Shown: positions 62,000-64,000 of the stretch, piece after piece
How positions within the stretch are numbered: the first letter of the stretch is position 1
Layout of the letters: each line of letters starts with the position of its first letter
Assembly: GCA_021234155.1 (NCBI GenBank)
Contig: JAJEKV010000028.1
Span: forward strand, 2,752,567-2,816,566
DNA from: Isoetes taiwanensis
Taxonomy: Eukaryota > Streptophyta > Lycopodiopsida > Isoetales > Isoetaceae
Length of the DNA stretch: 64,000 bases
Reading direction: 5' to 3'
Made by a program: the position numbers and the translations under genes
The notes under the pieces: generated by a model
Seen by the model: the letters and a program-made list of their open reading frames with translations, nothing else
The model's database searches: none
Told to the model about the DNA's origin: nothing

Positions 62000-63125
62000 A
62001 GCTCTCTGCAGTTTGTTACAGCCTGACCAAGCAGGCTGCACCTATTTAAATGGCACAATAGTTTAATCGTTAGTTATAACTTCAAAATTTTGTCGATGAT
62101 TTGTGTACACCATATCTAGTATTTTCAAGAAATAAAAAGGAACCACCTCAGGTGAAGATTCCTTTCTTTTTTTCAATCTAAGGCTTGGAAAAAATAAATG
62201 AAAAAGGCATTATTGTTCACTCCTTATTGCTTTTTTAAGGTCATTGGATCTCAGCATATTCCTTAGAATATGTCAGATCCAAGGTTGAAAAATATACATC
62301 TCAAACCCATGTATTTAAAAATGCTCTCTATATAGAAAGTAACACCTATAAAAATATGTTTCAAAAAAAAAAGAATACATGGTGCTTTGGACCGCTGTAA
62401 GTGAACTTAGCATAGCGATGCATCTGCACAAAATCCAGAACATAGCTTTCCAGCAAGTGGAATTTGTGCAAGCAGTGAAGCGGGCTTCTCCACAAAGCAT
62501 GCTGGTTGGATTTGTTAAAGCAAGCAAAGGAATTTGTCAAAGAAATAGGCCGGATTGGTATTGTCCAATCTATCGGCTTCCACATATCTATCGCTAATCT
62601 AAGCAACGACCAACCTATTGCCTTCCATAGTTGTATCGTGATTATGTAGAGAGCATTTCTTTGTCCTCAAACAAGAAAGCCACGTGCAAATTCTATTCTA
62701 AATGGGAACCATTAAACACAAGCAAAAATAAAAGGCTAACCTCCCTTTCCTGCTAAACCATTACCATAATCTTACTCCTGGGATAATTTAGCAACCTTAA
62801 TGGCATCTATCATGTTGATTTGAGTTTTTCGGTCTCGTCAGGAACATTTTTGAAATTCATTCTAAGTTATTTTTCTAAGATTTTAGGGCGTTTGAGTGCT
62901 TGGGATCAATTTATTTATATTCCAAAAATCGTAGAACTTTTTTGGGCAATATAGGAAATGGGTAAGTGATTGTTATTGTTATAGTGTCGTGAAAGTTGAC
63001 CGTAACCCAATTAAATGGAAAAATGTGGATGGACGGATTGATTCAAGCTCTGGCCCCGCATGCAAAGATTTCTTTAATGGAATATGTGTGGCAAAGTTCG
63101 GGTCCTCCGCCAAAGCTCCGAAAGT

Positions 63126-63924
63126 AAATTGTTGGCCTCTCAGAAGCCCATGTCTTCATATTTTTGTCTTTACATCTTTTTTAGGCTTTGTAATTTGTCT
63201 TTCAGGGCCTTAACATCAAGTGGACTGAACATTTAAATTGGTGTAAGGAAATTGCATTGTGACCTTTTGTTTCTTTCACTTAGGGCCAAAGAGTCAGCTA
63301 TGTCATTTTTGGTTCGTTCCTAAACCGGCTTTTGGCCAATGCGTAATCTAGATGCTTCTTTTTCATTGCTTGTAGAGCTTTGGGTCCCTCTACCATGGTC
63401 GAATTTGTTGTTTTCTTTATCATGCTCCTCTATTTTTGCACAATGCTTGAGAAGATAGTTTTTCTAATGAGGTGCTTGTACAAATGGATTACCATGCCTC
63501 ATTTCTGTTCATTGTCATTTTAAGATAAAAATCAAAACATTTCTTAATCAAGTACCAGTGAACAAAAGATTACATATTCAACCTCTTGGCTGCTCATGTT
63601 CAGTAGTCCAAGGTATGAATCCATATCATGTCTTAATTGATTATCCTGCTCTTTGATGAAATTATATGAGTTTTTTAGTTCATTTTTGTTCAAAATGTAA
63701 TTCACATTTGATGATCACCGCGGAAATTTTGAAGTGGTTAAAAAGTTCTATTGCTTTTCTTTTGTGTCATGTAAATGCATTGTCCTAATTCACTATGCTA
63801 GCGTTACAAGGCTTTCTCAATTGTTTAATAGGATTAGATTAGCATATTCAACCTTTCTCATGTTTATTTGTAGCAATTTCTCATCTATTCTGATGCGGCC
63901 ATCTGCAAATTAAGAGAATTTACC
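63126..63924. other. AT-rich DNA, nothing recognised
   Basis: There is no gene, element end or tandem structure that I can see. Open frames are short. Confidence 0.45.
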
Positions 63925-64000
63925 ATCAAATATCTTTGCAAATACCATAGAATGCGTGTAATGGTGCCATGTCGGTGATGAGGATTTTACTTGGTCTTTG
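63925..64000 (+). repeat. Dispersed repeat end, cut by the window edge
   Basis: Matches the reverse complement of about 21310-21390 (shared TAGAATGCG and GTAATGGTGCCATGTC). The element continues beyond the window. Confidence 0.6.

Larger units (their letters stand above)
54638..63125. repeat. Unit 2 of the 2.2-kb duplication, split by element B
   Basis: The second unit runs 54638-55721, is interrupted by LTER element B (55723-61999 plus target duplication), and resumes at 62000 ('agctctctgca', matching unit 1 at about 53507) to about 63125 ('gttcgggtcctccg'). Removal of element B leaves about 2.2 kb, equal to unit 1. The unit starts with a partial copy of the TRIM-like element (54638-54839: interior piece, primer site at 54692-54703, one LTR). 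Confidence 0.92.

Overview
This is a stretch of a large, repeat-rich land-plant nuclear genome. The evidence is spliced genes with GT-AG introns, a nucleus-encoded plastid SecY2 gene, a pentatricopeptide (PPR) E-class remnant, L1- and RTE-type LINEs, long-LTR retrotransposons primed by initiator-Met tRNA, tRNA-derived SINE-like repeats and long (GA)n tracts. The species cannot be fixed. The divergent SecY2 and a pogo-type (DDE_1) transposase remnant would suit a fern, gymnosperm or early-diverging lineage as well as an angiosperm; that is inference.

Layout. 1-7 kb holds two decayed minus-strand genes: an RNA-binding UBA2-like two-RRM remnant (about 1.3-2.75 kb) and a PPR remnant (about 4.7-6.5 kb). 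7-17 kb is mostly anonymous DNA, with a three-copy tandem repeat, a SINE and a plus-strand pogo transposase remnant (12.65-13.4 kb). 17.1-21.1 kb has an RTE fragment and a decayed plus-strand L1. 21.5-35.1 kb is one long-LTR retrotransposon ('A', minus orientation). Its surviving LTR was split twice, by a 1,009-bp terminal-inverted-repeat DNA element and by an 8.1-kb L1 LINE with a poly(A) tail and a 13-bp target duplication. 35.7-39.1 kb holds a second RTE fragment, a second copy of the 1,009-bp element, two (GA)n arrays and an 85-bp repeat with tRNA-promoter-like boxes.

40.6-46.5 kb is the best gene in the window: plastid thylakoid SecY2 (SCY2), minus strand, at least twelve coding exons. 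47.2-49.1 kb is a roughly 920-bp tandem duplication carrying the first exon of a sterol 8,7-isomerase (HYDRA1/EBP) gene; no later exons were found.

52.2-63.1 kb is a roughly 2.2-kb head-to-tail duplication whose first unit begins inside a miniature LTR (TRIM-like) element. The second unit is split by a 6.28-kb non-autonomous LTR retrotransposon ('B') with about 1.59-kb LTRs, only 3.1 kb of internal DNA, a tRNA-iMet primer site and an AGCTC target duplication. A and B appear to belong to one family.

Caution: duplicated copies agree in AT-rich parts but differ by many small changes at CG and CNG sites, and several gene remnants carry +1 changes in homopolymers. Some apparent frameshifts may therefore be sequence errors.
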